Of a stretch of 35,100 bases of DNA, positions 7,454 to 16,615 are shown in pieces; positions within the stretch are counted from its first letter, which is position 1, and each line of letters begins with the position of its first letter. Source of the DNA: Gammaproteobacteria bacterium (GTDB taxonomy: Bacteria; Pseudomonadota; Gammaproteobacteria; Pseudomonadales; Azotimanducaceae); assembly GCA_026707045.1 (NCBI GenBank), contig JAPOXO010000133.1, positions 1 through 35,100 of the forward strand, read 5' to 3'. The notes beneath the pieces were generated by a model. It was not told where the DNA came from. It searched no databases and saw only the letters and a list, made by a program, of their open reading frames with translations. Made by a program: the position numbers and the translations under genes.

Positions 7454-8896
7454 ATGCAACGACAGCAGCTCAAGGTTCTAGCTGACTGGTTTATTCGCCC
7501 CAATTGTAAGCCCCTGATCATAAGGGGCGCAAGGCAGGTTGGGAAATCTACGCTCGTGAAGCTCTTCACCTCACAACAAGGAAAACGCGTTGTAGAAGTT
7601 AATCTCGAACGCTATGCCGAACTTCAAAATGCCTTTGCAAGTCTGAAAGTCGATCAAATTCTGAATGCGTTGGAAGCACTTCCAGGTGTAAATCAAATTG
7701 AAAAAGGCGACCTGGTGTTTCTTGACGAAATTCAGGCTGTACCTCAAGCAATAACCGCTCTTCGTTATTTTTTCGAAGATCATAGAGACATTCCTGTGGT
7801 TGCCGCTGGGTCGTTGTTTGACTTTGCATTGGCCGATAAGAACTTAACCATGCCAGTAGGCCGGGTGGAGTACCTGCAAATGGTTCCTATGACGTTTACG
7901 GAATTTCTCGATGCGATGGGAGAACGACAGCTGGCTCGAATAGTTCAAAGCTTCGATCTAGCAGAAGAGATCAATGATTTTGCCCATTTGCGTCTAAGCG
8001 ATTTGTTAAGAGACTATTCGTTTGTTGGTGGCATGCCGGAAGCGGTCCAGAGCTATGAAAGTTCTAGACGATTTTCCGAAGCCAGACGCATTCATACCGC
8101 AATAATCGAATCATTTAGAGATGACTTTCCGAAGTATATGGGTAGCACAAGGGCACTTCGAGTTGTGAATGTACTGAACACAGCTGCTCGATGTGTCGGG
8201 TGGAAAGTGAAATATGTGCACTATTCTCGAAAGGCACCCTCTCGGGACATTAAGTCCGATATTGATCACCTTTGCTTAGCACGGTTGATTTCAAGAGTTG
8301 TTCATAGTCACTGCAACGGGATTCCTCTACAAGCACAAGAAGATCCCAAGGCATACAAAATCCTATTCCTTGACGTTGGGCTCATGAACACAATCTGCGG
8401 TCTGGATTGGAATGACTCCTATCAAGAATTCGACACGAGATTGGTGAACCAAGGAAGAGTGACAGAACAGATCGTTGGCCAGCATTTATTGGCCCTTAAC
8501 GTTGAGTCTGTTAATCGTGAGCTCAACTACTGGCTCCGTGAGAGTAGATCTAATAATGCGGAGGTGGATTTTGTTGTCGCGGTGGGCAGTCATGTAGTCC
8601 CCATAGAGGTCAAGTCTGGATCAAGTGGGTCTTTGAAGTCTCTGCACCAATTCGTTGCGCAAAAGAATGTAAAGCTCGCCGTTAGATTCGACGCAAACAA
8701 GCCTTCTACGCATAGCATTCGAACAACCGTGAGAGTGGGTCAAGAGTCGTTACCAGTCGACTATACGCTAATTTCACTCCCGCTGTATCTCGTCGAATCG
8801 TTGCAATCTATAGTCAAGAACTGGTATGAACTGCACGCGACGACAGAGTCAACCGACCCAATCGGCCAAGATTCAAATCAAAGCGACACTAGCTAG
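7454..8896 (+). CDS. ATP-binding protein, AAA + DUF4143 family
   Basis: This is an AAA-type ATPase of the AAA_14/DUF4143 family, a group common in bacteria and archaea with no settled function. The P-loop GARQVGKST is at about residues 25-33 and the Walker B motif (LVFLDEIQ) near residues 87-94. A sensor-like AAGSLFDFAL follows around residue 118. The C-terminal DUF4143 part contains AEVDFVV, then VVPIEVKSG. That Asp...Glu-x-Lys spacing resembles the PD-(D/E)XK nuclease fold reported for this family. The open frame reaches back to a TTG at 7439. I prefer ATG 7454 (480 residues) because family members usually begin just before MQRQQLKVLADWF-like sequence, but neither start has a clear ribosome site. 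It stands alone behind the 33-bp-spaced repeats. Such genes are often accessory, which fits the gene-poor gap beside it. Confidence 0.88.
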   Translation: MQRQQLKVLADWFIRPNCKPLIIRGARQVGKSTLVKLFTSQQGKRVVEVNLERYAELQNAFASLKVDQILNALEALPGVNQIEKGDLVFLDEIQAVPQAITALRYFFEDHRDIPVVAAGSLFDFALADKNLTMPVGRVEYLQMVPMTFTEFLDAMGERQLARIVQSFDLAEEINDFAHLRLSDLLRDYSFVGGMPEAVQSYESSRRFSEARRIHTAIIESFRDDFPKYMGSTRALRVVNVLNTAARCVGWKVKYVHYSRKAPSRDIKSDIDHLCLARLISRVVHSHCNGIPLQAQEDPKAYKILFLDVGLMNTICGLDWNDSYQEFDTRLVNQGRVTEQIVGQHLLALNVESVNRELNYWLRESRSNNAEVDFVVAVGSHVVPIEVKSGSSGSLKSLHQFVAQKNVKLAVRFDANKPSTHSIRTTVRVGQESLPVDYTLISLPLYLVESLQSIVKNWYELHATTESTDPIGQDSNQSDTS

Positions 8897-9060
8897 AGCG
8901 AAAGAATCTCTTGCCCATTCGAGTACTACGACAGACACATCGAGCTCGTTATTAATCATTTCGATCAAGCAAAGAACTTTGCGGTCAATACAATTTCCGC
9001 GAGTTTGAACACTCGAACGCCCAGCATTAGTCCTAATTCGGATATTTTTCTAGACTGCTT

Positions 9061-10665
9061 ATGAATATCTGTACAGAGATAGTCGAAATCCTAAATGACC
9101 GCGACATCGTTACAGCGTTTGGAATACCCGGGATTCACAATCTTCCCATTTATCAGGCACTACATAAGTGTGGCATGGAGACCTACACTGTTCGGCACGA
9201 ACAGAGCTCATCCTTTATGGCAGATGGCTATGCACGTGTTTCAGGTACTCCGGCTTTGTGCTCTGTCATTGATGGACCGGGATTCCTAAACGCCTCCACT
9301 GGAATCGCTCAGGCGAGAGCCGATTCGGTCCCCATGGTCGTCCTGACTCCCAGCGGAAGTGAGCAACCACAAGGCAATCCACACGAGCTCTGTGGACAGG
9401 ACGAAGTCTCGAAGCGGGTCTGCAAAGCCCATTTCCGCGTGGGTTTGTCCACCACCAGATGCGATATTGAGAACTTTGTTGACAGTAATCTTCACCTAGT
9501 CCGCCAAGGACCCATACATATCGAAATTCCGTTGTCGATGTCGCAAGACGAGCTGGCTCCGCACGAACTGCCAGTGCAACCCGGCGTGCAAAAGGAAAGT
9601 AAGTCGTTCGGCAACATTGAAGCCGCCAATCGTCTCATTCATGCTTCGAAACGACCAATTATCGTGGCTGGAGGAGGTGCCGTTGATGCTCAGGTAGAAG
9701 TTCAGAAATTTGCAGAACGAATCGACGCTCCAGTGCTCAATACCGTTAATGGCAAAGGCATGTTGCCTCCGAACCATGCTCTGAGAGTGGGATTCAGTCC
9801 ATCACTGCCAGAAATTAATAAAGAACTTCAAGAATCTGACTTAACTATAGCAATTGGAACAGAATTGAGCGAGATCGACTTTGACTTCTTCATGGAAGGC
9901 AAATCGCGCAATTTTCAAAGTTTGATTCGATTGGATATTGAATCGAACCAAGTGAAGTGCAATGCAATCCCTGATGTAGCCATCGTCGGAGACTGTAAAG
10001 TTACGATGCCAGAACTAGCTTCAGCACCTACCGATCGAAACGGTAGTGCGCGAGCTAGAGAAATGCGACAGAGGGCTCAAAAGTCTCGATACGCGTCTCA
10101 GGAAATGCTCACGTTTCTCGAAGTGCTACGTCAGAACTCCGATGTGTTAGTCGGGGATTCGACACAACCCACCTACTATGCCACCTGGCTCTATGAACCC
10201 GCTGGAGTGCGGCAATACTTCCACAGCGTCACAGGTTTTGGAACGCTTGGTTACGCAATTCCGGCAGCCATCGGGGCGAAAATTGCAGATCGCGACAATC
10301 GCGTGACTAGCCTGATTGGAGACGGAGGTTCTCACTTCACGATTTCAGAAATCCAATCTGCAACACAATTTGGTTTGGGCATACCCTTTGTGATTTGGAA
10401 CAATCAATGCTACGGCGAAATCAACAAGGCGATGTGTGTGCAGTCTTCAGAGGTGTGGTATGAATCTCCGACTCCACCTAACTTTCGTTTTTTGGCTGAT
10501 GCCTACGGCGCGAAATATTGTCGCCCTTCTAATTTCTCAGAACTCTCAGACTTGCTTGAAGAATCACACAAGAGGAACAGTCCAACATTGATTGAAGTCA
10601 GCGACGAAGAATTTCCCGAAGTTCACATGACGATGAACTGGTTTGATTCGGCGGGCGAGAGTTAG
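9061..10665 (+). CDS. ThDP-dependent enzyme, acetolactate synthase / 2-oxoacid decarboxylase family
   Basis: This 534-residue protein has the three-domain layout of the acetolactate synthase/benzoylformate decarboxylase superfamily. The N-terminal PYR domain carries the catalytic Glu in RHEQSSSFMADGYARVSG (about residues 41-58). A central Rossmann-like domain follows. The C-terminal PP domain has the ThDP-Mg motif GDGG, with NN about 28 residues on (SLIGDGGSHFTISEIQ, then IWNNQCYGEI). The opening FGIPGIHNLPIYQAL resembles decarboxylases such as 5-guanidino-2-oxopentanoate decarboxylase (AruI) more than biosynthetic IlvB. No small regulatory subunit gene is adjacent, which also argues for a catabolic decarboxylase. 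The sulfatase gene starts 24 bp after its stop, so the two are probably one operon. Substrate unknown. Confidence 0.87.
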   Translation: MNICTEIVEILNDRDIVTAFGIPGIHNLPIYQALHKCGMETYTVRHEQSSSFMADGYARVSGTPALCSVIDGPGFLNASTGIAQARADSVPMVVLTPSGSEQPQGNPHELCGQDEVSKRVCKAHFRVGLSTTRCDIENFVDSNLHLVRQGPIHIEIPLSMSQDELAPHELPVQPGVQKESKSFGNIEAANRLIHASKRPIIVAGGGAVDAQVEVQKFAERIDAPVLNTVNGKGMLPPNHALRVGFSPSLPEINKELQESDLTIAIGTELSEIDFDFFMEGKSRNFQSLIRLDIESNQVKCNAIPDVAIVGDCKVTMPELASAPTDRNGSARAREMRQRAQKSRYASQEMLTFLEVLRQNSDVLVGDSTQPTYYATWLYEPAGVRQYFHSVTGFGTLGYAIPAAIGAKIADRDNRVTSLIGDGGSHFTISEIQSATQFGLGIPFVIWNNQCYGEINKAMCVQSSEVWYESPTPPNFRFLADAYGAKYCRPSNFSELSDLLEESHKRNSPTLIEVSDEEFPEVHMTMNWFDSAGES

Positions 10666-10689
10666 TTAACACAATGTAAGAACTCCCTG

Positions 10690-12180
10690 ATGAACGACGA
10701 AACTAGCCAGAAAAAGCCAAATATTCTCTTCATATTCACGGATCAGCTGCGAGGTGACTCGATAGGGGTCGAACCGAACTCTCAAGTGATCACTCCAAAC
10801 CTGGATCGCTTAGCTGGCGAGGGCGTCTCATTCTCAAGGTGCATGGGAAACGCACCCCTGTGTGTCCCTGCCCGTTCAGCACTAATGACAGGCCAGTTGA
10901 TTCGAGAAAACGGGATTTGGAGCAATCGAATCGGGGCTGATCCCAATGGTCCCAGCCACGTCAGAAATATTCGCGACGGGGGATACCGCACCGCCGTCAT
11001 TGGAAAGACCCATCTCTGGCGACATAGCGCAGCGGGCAAACCGGGTCAGCATGTGAAAGAAATGGAACACAATCTACGAGATTGGGGGTTTGAGTACACC
11101 CACGAACTCAACGATCCGATTGAAACGGCATGGATGGGTTGCCACTACACGGATTACTTGAAGGACAAGGGATGGCTGGATGAACATCGCAGGTACATTC
11201 AGTCTTGGGTTGAAGAAATGCGGACGGGCAACATAACTCCGTGGGGACAAGAACCTGCACCCGTCCCGGAGGGCGAAGATATAGATTCGTACATTGGTCG
11301 GACCGCCTGTGAATGGATTCGCGATTACGGAGACGACCGACCCTTTTATCTGCAGGTTCAATTCACCGGTCCACATGACCCGTTTGACGGTCCACAACCG
11401 TATCGAGACCGATACGATCCATCCCAATTGGAAGTAGGTTTAGATGAACCCCACGAACCACCAACCGGTGCCATAGCTGCTCTGTGGCAGCGAGCTCCAT
11501 CTGTCCATAAAGCGACCAGGTACCAAAGACAAAGATGGCGCGCTTGGTACTACGCAAACATCACGTTGATCGATGATTGGATTGGCAAAATTCTGGATCA
11601 ACTAGAGTCAAAGGGAGAACTCGACAACACTTGGATAGTGTTTAACTCCGACCACGGCGAAATGCTCGGCGACCACGGTCTTTCGAGCAAAGCGGTGTTC
11701 TACGAACAAGCAGTTCGAGTTCCTTGCATCCTACGACCACCGAACGGTACGGCAAATGGACTCAGGTCCGATGCGTTCGTTGAGCACATAGACTTACCAG
11801 TTACGATGATCGAAATAGCCAATGCCAAACCGCTTCAGAATTCATTGGGCAGATCGTTGCTGAATTTTGTCAGCGGCACCGATGCTGGCAACTCAGACAA
11901 AAATGGCAAGAAGGCTGTGATATCCGAGCTTTTCGGCCAAACGACTGTGATTACTGGAGAGTACAAGATCACCGTTCGCATCGACGACCATCGTGTCGCG
12001 CAATTGTTCGATTTGACAAGAGACCCGCATGAGCTACGCAACGTTCGGAATGAACAAGAGTACAAACAGACAATTGCAGATTTAGTCGAACAGTTTGTCG
12101 TACCGATTGACGAACGAATCGACCAACCTGGACTTTCCGACTATCGTGACTACGTGAGACGCACCGGCAGTGTCAATTAG
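10690..12180 (+). CDS. Sulfatase family hydrolase (arylsulfatase-type)
   Basis: The 496-residue protein begins with the typical sulfatase opening NILFIFTDQLRGD, including the metal-binding Asp. It carries the Cys-type signature CVPARSALMTG at about residues 57-67. The Cys of C-x-P-x-R is known in this family to be converted to formylglycine by an activating enzyme; none is encoded in the window. A second metal site appears as FNSDHGEMLGDHG near residue 317. No signal peptide is visible, so it appears cytoplasmic and would act on imported sulfate esters; phosphonate hydrolase-like activity is an alternative. It follows the ThDP enzyme by 24 bp, suggesting that one pathway desulfates and then decarboxylates a small organic compound. 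That is inference. The gene converges on the aldolase gene with 47 bp between stops. Confidence 0.9.
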   Translation: MNDETSQKKPNILFIFTDQLRGDSIGVEPNSQVITPNLDRLAGEGVSFSRCMGNAPLCVPARSALMTGQLIRENGIWSNRIGADPNGPSHVRNIRDGGYRTAVIGKTHLWRHSAAGKPGQHVKEMEHNLRDWGFEYTHELNDPIETAWMGCHYTDYLKDKGWLDEHRRYIQSWVEEMRTGNITPWGQEPAPVPEGEDIDSYIGRTACEWIRDYGDDRPFYLQVQFTGPHDPFDGPQPYRDRYDPSQLEVGLDEPHEPPTGAIAALWQRAPSVHKATRYQRQRWRAWYYANITLIDDWIGKILDQLESKGELDNTWIVFNSDHGEMLGDHGLSSKAVFYEQAVRVPCILRPPNGTANGLRSDAFVEHIDLPVTMIEIANAKPLQNSLGRSLLNFVSGTDAGNSDKNGKKAVISELFGQTTVITGEYKITVRIDDHRVAQLFDLTRDPHELRNVRNEQEYKQTIADLVEQFVVPIDERIDQPGLSDYRDYVRRTGSVN

Positions 12181-12227
12181 AAACTTTATCTATCAGATTA
12201 AGCCCTCGAACGACAAGACACTTGAAG

Positions 12228-13115
12228 TCATGTAGCGGACGCTTCAGATATTCCACAGATAGCCCGTTCCAACGCACCAGAAAACTCAGTATCAACCATG
12301 TCACGTCTTAGTTCTTCGGTCAAAGCGCGGGAAAAGCTGGCAATCATGGATTTGTTCTCTCCAAGACGACGAATGGATTCTTCCTGAGAGTAGCCACCAG
12401 ACAAAGCTGCCACTCGGAGAACTCGGGGATGGCGTGAAAAGTCGCCGTAGAAATTTGGTTGCTCCGGCAACGTAAGTTTAAACACCACATGCTCCTCTTC
12501 GTTCAACGCAGCCAAGTGTCGTTCTAAATTAATTCTCAAGACCTCTTCACATTCCTCTTTGTCAGGTGCGTTGATGTCAATTTCGGGTTCCACAATGGGT
12601 ACGAGCCCATGTCCATTGATTGTTCTGGCGTAGTCGAACTGTTGTTCGACGATATCCTCAATGGCCTGCCGGTTGCAATATTTGATTACCGATCTCATCT
12701 TGGTACCGAAGACATCAAGGCTCTTCGCCTCATTGAGGCGATTTGAGAGATCGGTGAATGGCTTCATCAGTTGCACGCCAGAAGACTCTTCGGCCAATCC
12801 AACGTCGATCTTGAGAAACGGCAGAATGGACTTTCGCTGCCACAAATACTGACTTGCCTTGAGACCATCAACCGAATCGCGCATCGTTTTTTCGAACAGA
12901 ATCGCACCTAAAACACGCGGCCTTGAGAAGGCACTGCTTGTCATGATTCGCACACGCATAGCGTGTACCAGATCGAACATTAAGTCTTCGTCATCGGAGA
13001 ACTCAGATTGCGGTATACCGTAACGTTCCAACGTTTTCGGAGTGCTTCCTCCGCTCTGATCCAATGCAGCGATAAATCCCGCACCTACACGCATGAGCAT
13101 TCGTTGTTCAGGCAT
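12228..13115 (-). CDS. fda: Fructose-bisphosphate aldolase, class I
   Basis: This 295-residue protein matches the short bacterial class I aldolases that cleave fructose 1,6-bisphosphate through a Schiff base. Conserved blocks include GFIAALDQSGGSTPKTLERYG at the N-terminus, LPFLKIDVGL, VFGTKMRSVI, LVPIVEPEID, and FKLTLP with the Schiff-base Lys at about residue 213. Downstream is ALSGGYSQEES, the phosphate-binding loop. A good ribosome site (AGAAGGA, 9 bases upstream) supports the ATG at 13115. It lies 95 bp behind the luciferase-like gene on the same strand. A small hairpin sits just before its ribosome site. Class I enzymes need no metal and are less common than class II in proteobacteria, but well known. 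The role is glycolysis or gluconeogenesis. Confidence 0.93.
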   Translation of the reverse strand: MPEQRMLMRVGAGFIAALDQSGGSTPKTLERYGIPQSEFSDDEDLMFDLVHAMRVRIMTSSAFSRPRVLGAILFEKTMRDSVDGLKASQYLWQRKSILPFLKIDVGLAEESSGVQLMKPFTDLSNRLNEAKSLDVFGTKMRSVIKYCNRQAIEDIVEQQFDYARTINGHGLVPIVEPEIDINAPDKEECEEVLRINLERHLAALNEEEHVVFKLTLPEQPNFYGDFSRHPRVLRVAALSGGYSQEESIRRLGENKSMIASFSRALTEELRRDMVDTEFSGALERAICGISEASAT

Positions 13116-13133
13116 TTAATTAATCCTTCTGTC

Positions 13134-13149
13134 TTTGCCAAAGGGCAAA
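13134..13149 (-). other. Small hairpin in leader of the aldolase gene
   Basis: TTTGCC (13134-13139) and GGCAAA (13144-13149) form a 6-bp stem with a 4-base loop, about 20-35 bases before the aldolase ATG on the minus strand. There is no U-run after it in that direction, so it is not a classical terminator. It may be a leader structure or chance. Confidence 0.25.
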
Positions 13150-13210
13150 TGTTATTCATTCCGATACAGCTCAATCAGAACAGATACATTCATACAAGAG
13201 ATCGAAGAAA

Positions 13211-14266
13211 TTAGCTGTCGTTGAGACTAGCTTGATTCAGTTCGGACTTTTCTGGGGTGTTCACACCCTGCGCAGCTTCGGCAGCTATTTCAAAAGATCT
13301 CATTCGCTTTTGATGATCATATATAGAGGAAACCAATATGAGCTCATCAGCACCGGTTTCATCTACAAACTTTTGCATCGAGGCTCGAATGGACTCCATG
13401 GTTCCAACTGCAGATGCCGGCCGTACCGACTGTACAACGTGTAGTTGACCGCGATCCAGAGTGGACTCGAAGTCTTCGACAGGAGGTGGAAGTCTTCCTG
13501 GTGTACCTGTCCTCATTTTCAACAGAGATTGAAGACCCGACGTTCGTAGGAACTTGGCTTCTTTTTCAGTATCGGCAGCGCATACGTTAAAGCCCAGCAT
13601 TAAATAGGGTTCTTGTAATTGCGCAGAAGGTGCGGAGGGTTCGAAGCGTCTGCGATACTCGACAATCGCCTCGTACAGCATCTGTGGAGCAAAATGGGAC
13701 GCAAACGAATATGGCAGACCCAACATCGCTGCGAGCTGTGCTCCATAAAGACTCGATCCCAAAATCCAAATAGGAACTCGAGTATCGTTGCCAGGATATG
13801 CTCGTACTTTCTGCCCCGGTTTCACCGGACCCAAGTAATGTTGGAGCTCGAGCACATCTCTAGGAAACCCGTCAACATCTGCTTGCAGATTTCTACGAAT
13901 AGCAAAGGATGTGTGTTGGTCCGTTCCGGGAGCTCTTCCAATCCCAAGATCAATTCTTCCTGGAAACAAAGTTTCTAATGTTCCGAATTGCTCTGCAATG
14001 ATTAATGGAGCGTGATTCGGCAGCATGACTCCGCCCGACCCTATTCGAATAGATTTGGTTTGCTGAGCTACATGTCCCATGACGACTGCGGTAGCGGAAC
14101 TCGCGATTCCAGGCATGTTGTGATGCTCGGCAAGCCAATACCTGTAAAACCCAAGGCCCTCAGCACGTTGAGCCAAATCCACGGCGTTATGCAACGCTAC
14201 TGTCTCGTTGCTTCCCTCTACCACTGGAGCAAGATCGAGAACTGAGTAACGTATTTCTCGAGTCAT
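13211..14266 (-). CDS. Luciferase-like (LLM class) monooxygenase, YhbW/MsnO8 type
   Basis: This is a flavin-dependent TIM-barrel enzyme of the bacterial luciferase superfamily. The MsnO8/YhbW subfamily pattern is clear: [11 protein letters not shown] at the start, [18 protein letters not shown] at about residues 40-57, [15 protein letters not shown], and [15 protein letters not shown]. The frame can be read from a TTG nine bases further out (14275), but ATG at 14266 gives the usual N-terminus [12 protein letters not shown] and 351 residues. No strong ribosome site is visible for either. It is divergent from arsC across about 70 bp and upstream of the aldolase on the same strand. The members' natural substrates are largely unknown, so no specific reaction is claimed. 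Confidence 0.9.
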   Translation of the reverse strand: MTREIRYSVLDLAPVVEGSNETVALHNAVDLAQRAEGLGFYRYWLAEHHNMPGIASSATAVVMGHVAQQTKSIRIGSGGVMLPNHAPLIIAEQFGTLETLFPGRIDLGIGRAPGTDQHTSFAIRRNLQADVDGFPRDVLELQHYLGPVKPGQKVRAYPGNDTRVPIWILGSSLYGAQLAAMLGLPYSFASHFAPQMLYEAIVEYRRRFEPSAPSAQLQEPYLMLGFNVCAADTEKEAKFLRTSGLQSLLKMRTGTPGRLPPPVEDFESTLDRGQLHVVQSVRPASAVGTMESIRASMQKFVDETGADELILVSSIYDHQKRMRSFEIAAEAAQGVNTPEKSELNQASLNDS

Positions 14267-14333
14267 GGATTGCAATCAGTCTTGAAAACAGAGGGAGTTT
14301 ATACTTTCAATCAAATCAAGATTCTCTATTTTT

Positions 14334-14693
14334 ATGAGCGACTTCGACGTCTACTTCAACCCAAATTGCAGCAAGTGCCGTATTGCGTTGGACGCAATTC
14401 ACAGTAGCGGAATGGATCCAAATGTAGTGCGATATCTCGACAATCCGATTGGCGAAGAAACACTTCGAGAGATCATTGCAATCTTGACAGATCCAGTTGA
14501 AGACCTTGTTCGTAAGGACCGCAATTTCCAATCATTGGCACTAAACTCAAGCGACTACAAGGACGAAGAATCCGTGATAGGCCTGCTTTTGGCACATCCT
14601 GAACTTATGCAGCGTCCAGTTGTAGTCAAGAACGGTCGCGCGACCATCGTCCGCTCACAAGAAAAGATTGACGAAGTTCTAAGCGCAAGTTAG
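14334..14693 (+). CDS. arsC: Arsenate reductase, glutaredoxin-dependent type
   Basis: This 119-residue protein has the ArsC thioredoxin-like fold and keeps the catalytic set of the well-studied plasmid R773 enzyme. The nucleophile is Cys12 (in YFNPNCSKCR), and Arg60, Arg94 (QRPVVV) and Arg107 hold arsenate. A second Cys at position 15 creates a CxxC, common in chromosomal ArsC/Spx-family proteins. No arsB, arsR or arsenite pump is nearby, so a stand-alone chromosomal arsenate or general redox role is likely. The start ATG follows a T-run with no clear ribosome site. Its stop overlaps the convergent amidohydrolase stop within the tetramer TTAG. Confidence 0.9.
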   Translation: MSDFDVYFNPNCSKCRIALDAIHSSGMDPNVVRYLDNPIGEETLREIIAILTDPVEDLVRKDRNFQSLALNSSDYKDEESVIGLLLAHPELMQRPVVVKNGRATIVRSQEKIDEVLSAS

Positions 14694-16405
14694 CTCGAAC
14701 CATTCTGAGCAAGAGGCCCTCGCAGCAACTTGCCCGATTGAGCTCCCGTGTGCACGTTCGAATTCAAGAAGACTTCACCGTTGACAATGGTCGACTTGAT
14801 CCCTTGTGCGGTCTGCTTCAGACGTTTCGCACCAGACGGCAGATCACGTTCAACTGTGGGCATATCCGGACCAATCGAATCGGGATCGAACACAACAACA
14901 TCCGCAGCGTAGCCCGGCATTAGCAAGCCTCTATCTCGCAATCCCCACCGACTTGCAGTTTCTGAAGTCACCATAGCAACTGCTTGTTCCAAGGTGAGTT
15001 CTTCACGTTCGCGAACCCAATGGCTGAAAATGTGAGTCTGCAGCGAGCTGTCCATGATCTGAGACACGTGAGCACCGGAGTCCGAGAATGTAACAGCGGA
15101 CTTGGGATGCTTCATCATCTCTATTACATCGTCCTGATTCTCGTTGGCAATCGGTTGCCGAAACATGCATTTGAAGTCGCTTTCCAATGCCATATCTATC
15201 ATCAGCTCAACCGGACTTATACCGCGTTCCGCGGCGAGCTCGTCCATCCTCTTTGAACCGCCTGACGGTTCGTCCATCGCGAAGACCCAATGCCAGTTTG
15301 GAGGACGGACGATTACTGATCGCTCCTTGTGTCTCTCGCTTTCATGACTTGCGGCCTCAACAAGCTTGGCCTTAACTTCGGGATCTCTCAATTTTGCCTT
15401 CTGTTCCTCCAGAGGTAGTCGTCTTACTTCTCTCCATACGTTCCAACCGTCGAATGGAGTGTTGGATTCGAATGTATAGATGACGTTGAGTGCTCTCGAA
15501 TGCACTTGAGCAAACATATTGCCCCCAGCCTCTTCTACTTCATCCAACAATTTGAAGAAACTACGCCATCGATCCGGGATATGACGCGAACTGAACATTC
15601 CCCATGTCACAGGGCAGCCACAATCAACGGCGAGCTCCTTGATACGCGACTGATAGTCAAGAAGTTTCTCGGGATCTCGGCCAATGTCTTCGGCCGCGAT
15701 TTCGAACATCCCCGCACCCGTCGATCTCATATTTTGAACGAGGTACTTCACTTCTTCCCATGAGGCAATTCGACTAGACACCGGCTTGTGATCCGATGTC
15801 TGGTGATTCCTGCTGCGAGACGTTGAAAGTCCTATCGCTCCAGCTTGGACGGCCTCTTGAACCAACTCGCCCATTCGTTTGGTTTCTTCCACTGAAGCCA
15901 CATCGGTGAAAGCTCTGTCTCCCATAACATATGTGCGTAGAGCCGAGTGACCAACATAACCCGCGTAATTTATGCCCTTGGGTGTGGCATCGACAGCATC
16001 TAGATAGTCGGGATAGCTCTCCCAGCTCCAATCGATGCCCTCCAACATGGCGCTGCGAGAAATGTCCCCCGCTCGTTCAAGATTTCGGAAGACATGATCG
16101 GCATCGGATTCCTTGCAGGGGGCAAGAGTGAATCCACAATTGCCCATGACCACGCTTGTTACTCCGTGATAGCAAGAACACGAACCCAGGTTGTCCCAAA
16201 ACACTTGGGCGTCCATATGCGTGTGACCGTCGACAAATCCCGGTGCTACTACATGCCCTTCCGCATCGATGGTCTGTTTTGCCAGTCCATTGACATCTCC
16301 TATTTCAGTGATGTAGCCATCAGTAATAGCAACATTGGCGAGTGAACGCTCTCCACCGGAACCGTCAATTACTGTTCCATTTTGAATCAATATGTCATAG
16401 GGCAT
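14690..16405 (-). CDS. Amidohydrolase family, N-acyl-D-amino-acid deacylase type
   Basis: This 571-residue cytoplasmic metal-dependent hydrolase fits the D-aminoacylase branch of the amidohydrolase superfamily. The first metal-binding motif is APGFVDGHTHMDAQVFWD at about residues 54-71, followed by CSCYHGVTSVVMGNCGFTLAP, whose Cys is a metal ligand in this family. Near the C-terminus, FSDSGAHVSQIMD supplies the catalytic Asp. The beta-sandwich flanking strands begin YDILIQNGTVIDGSGGE. Such enzymes remove acyl groups from N-acyl-D-amino acids or act on related amides, and annotation of individual members is often uncertain. The gene is convergent with arsC (4-base overlap of stops) and divergent from the crotonase gene across 210 bp. 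Confidence 0.9.
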   Translation of the reverse strand: MPYDILIQNGTVIDGSGGERSLANVAITDGYITEIGDVNGLAKQTIDAEGHVVAPGFVDGHTHMDAQVFWDNLGSCSCYHGVTSVVMGNCGFTLAPCKESDADHVFRNLERAGDISRSAMLEGIDWSWESYPDYLDAVDATPKGINYAGYVGHSALRTYVMGDRAFTDVASVEETKRMGELVQEAVQAGAIGLSTSRSRNHQTSDHKPVSSRIASWEEVKYLVQNMRSTGAGMFEIAAEDIGRDPEKLLDYQSRIKELAVDCGCPVTWGMFSSRHIPDRWRSFFKLLDEVEEAGGNMFAQVHSRALNVIYTFESNTPFDGWNVWREVRRLPLEEQKAKLRDPEVKAKLVEAASHESERHKERSVIVRPPNWHWVFAMDEPSGGSKRMDELAAERGISPVELMIDMALESDFKCMFRQPIANENQDDVIEMMKHPKSAVTFSDSGAHVSQIMDSSLQTHIFSHWVREREELTLEQAVAMVTSETASRWGLRDRGLLMPGYAADVVVFDPDSIGPDMPTVERDLPSGAKRLKQTAQGIKSTIVNGEVFLNSNVHTGAQSGKLLRGPLAQNGSS

Positions 16406-16615
16406 GGCTTCTCAACATCTCTCAGTTTCATTGGCATTGTAAATTTCAACAATTGGTTATTCCAATTTCGTAGTTCCACGAAACTTCTCTTGAGGCTGCC
16501 AAATTTTCCTCCGCTATCCGCAAGATTTACACCAGCCTCTTGCAAACTGGCCCGTTGGAAAGTCTGATTTCTCGACAACAAGTAGACTATTTGTAACTAA
16601 CTGCCGAAGAAAACC

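Noticed and set aside
14334..14693. Arsenic resistance operon
   Set aside because: Only arsC is present; neighbours are a luciferase-like enzyme and an amidohydrolase, with no regulator or pump.
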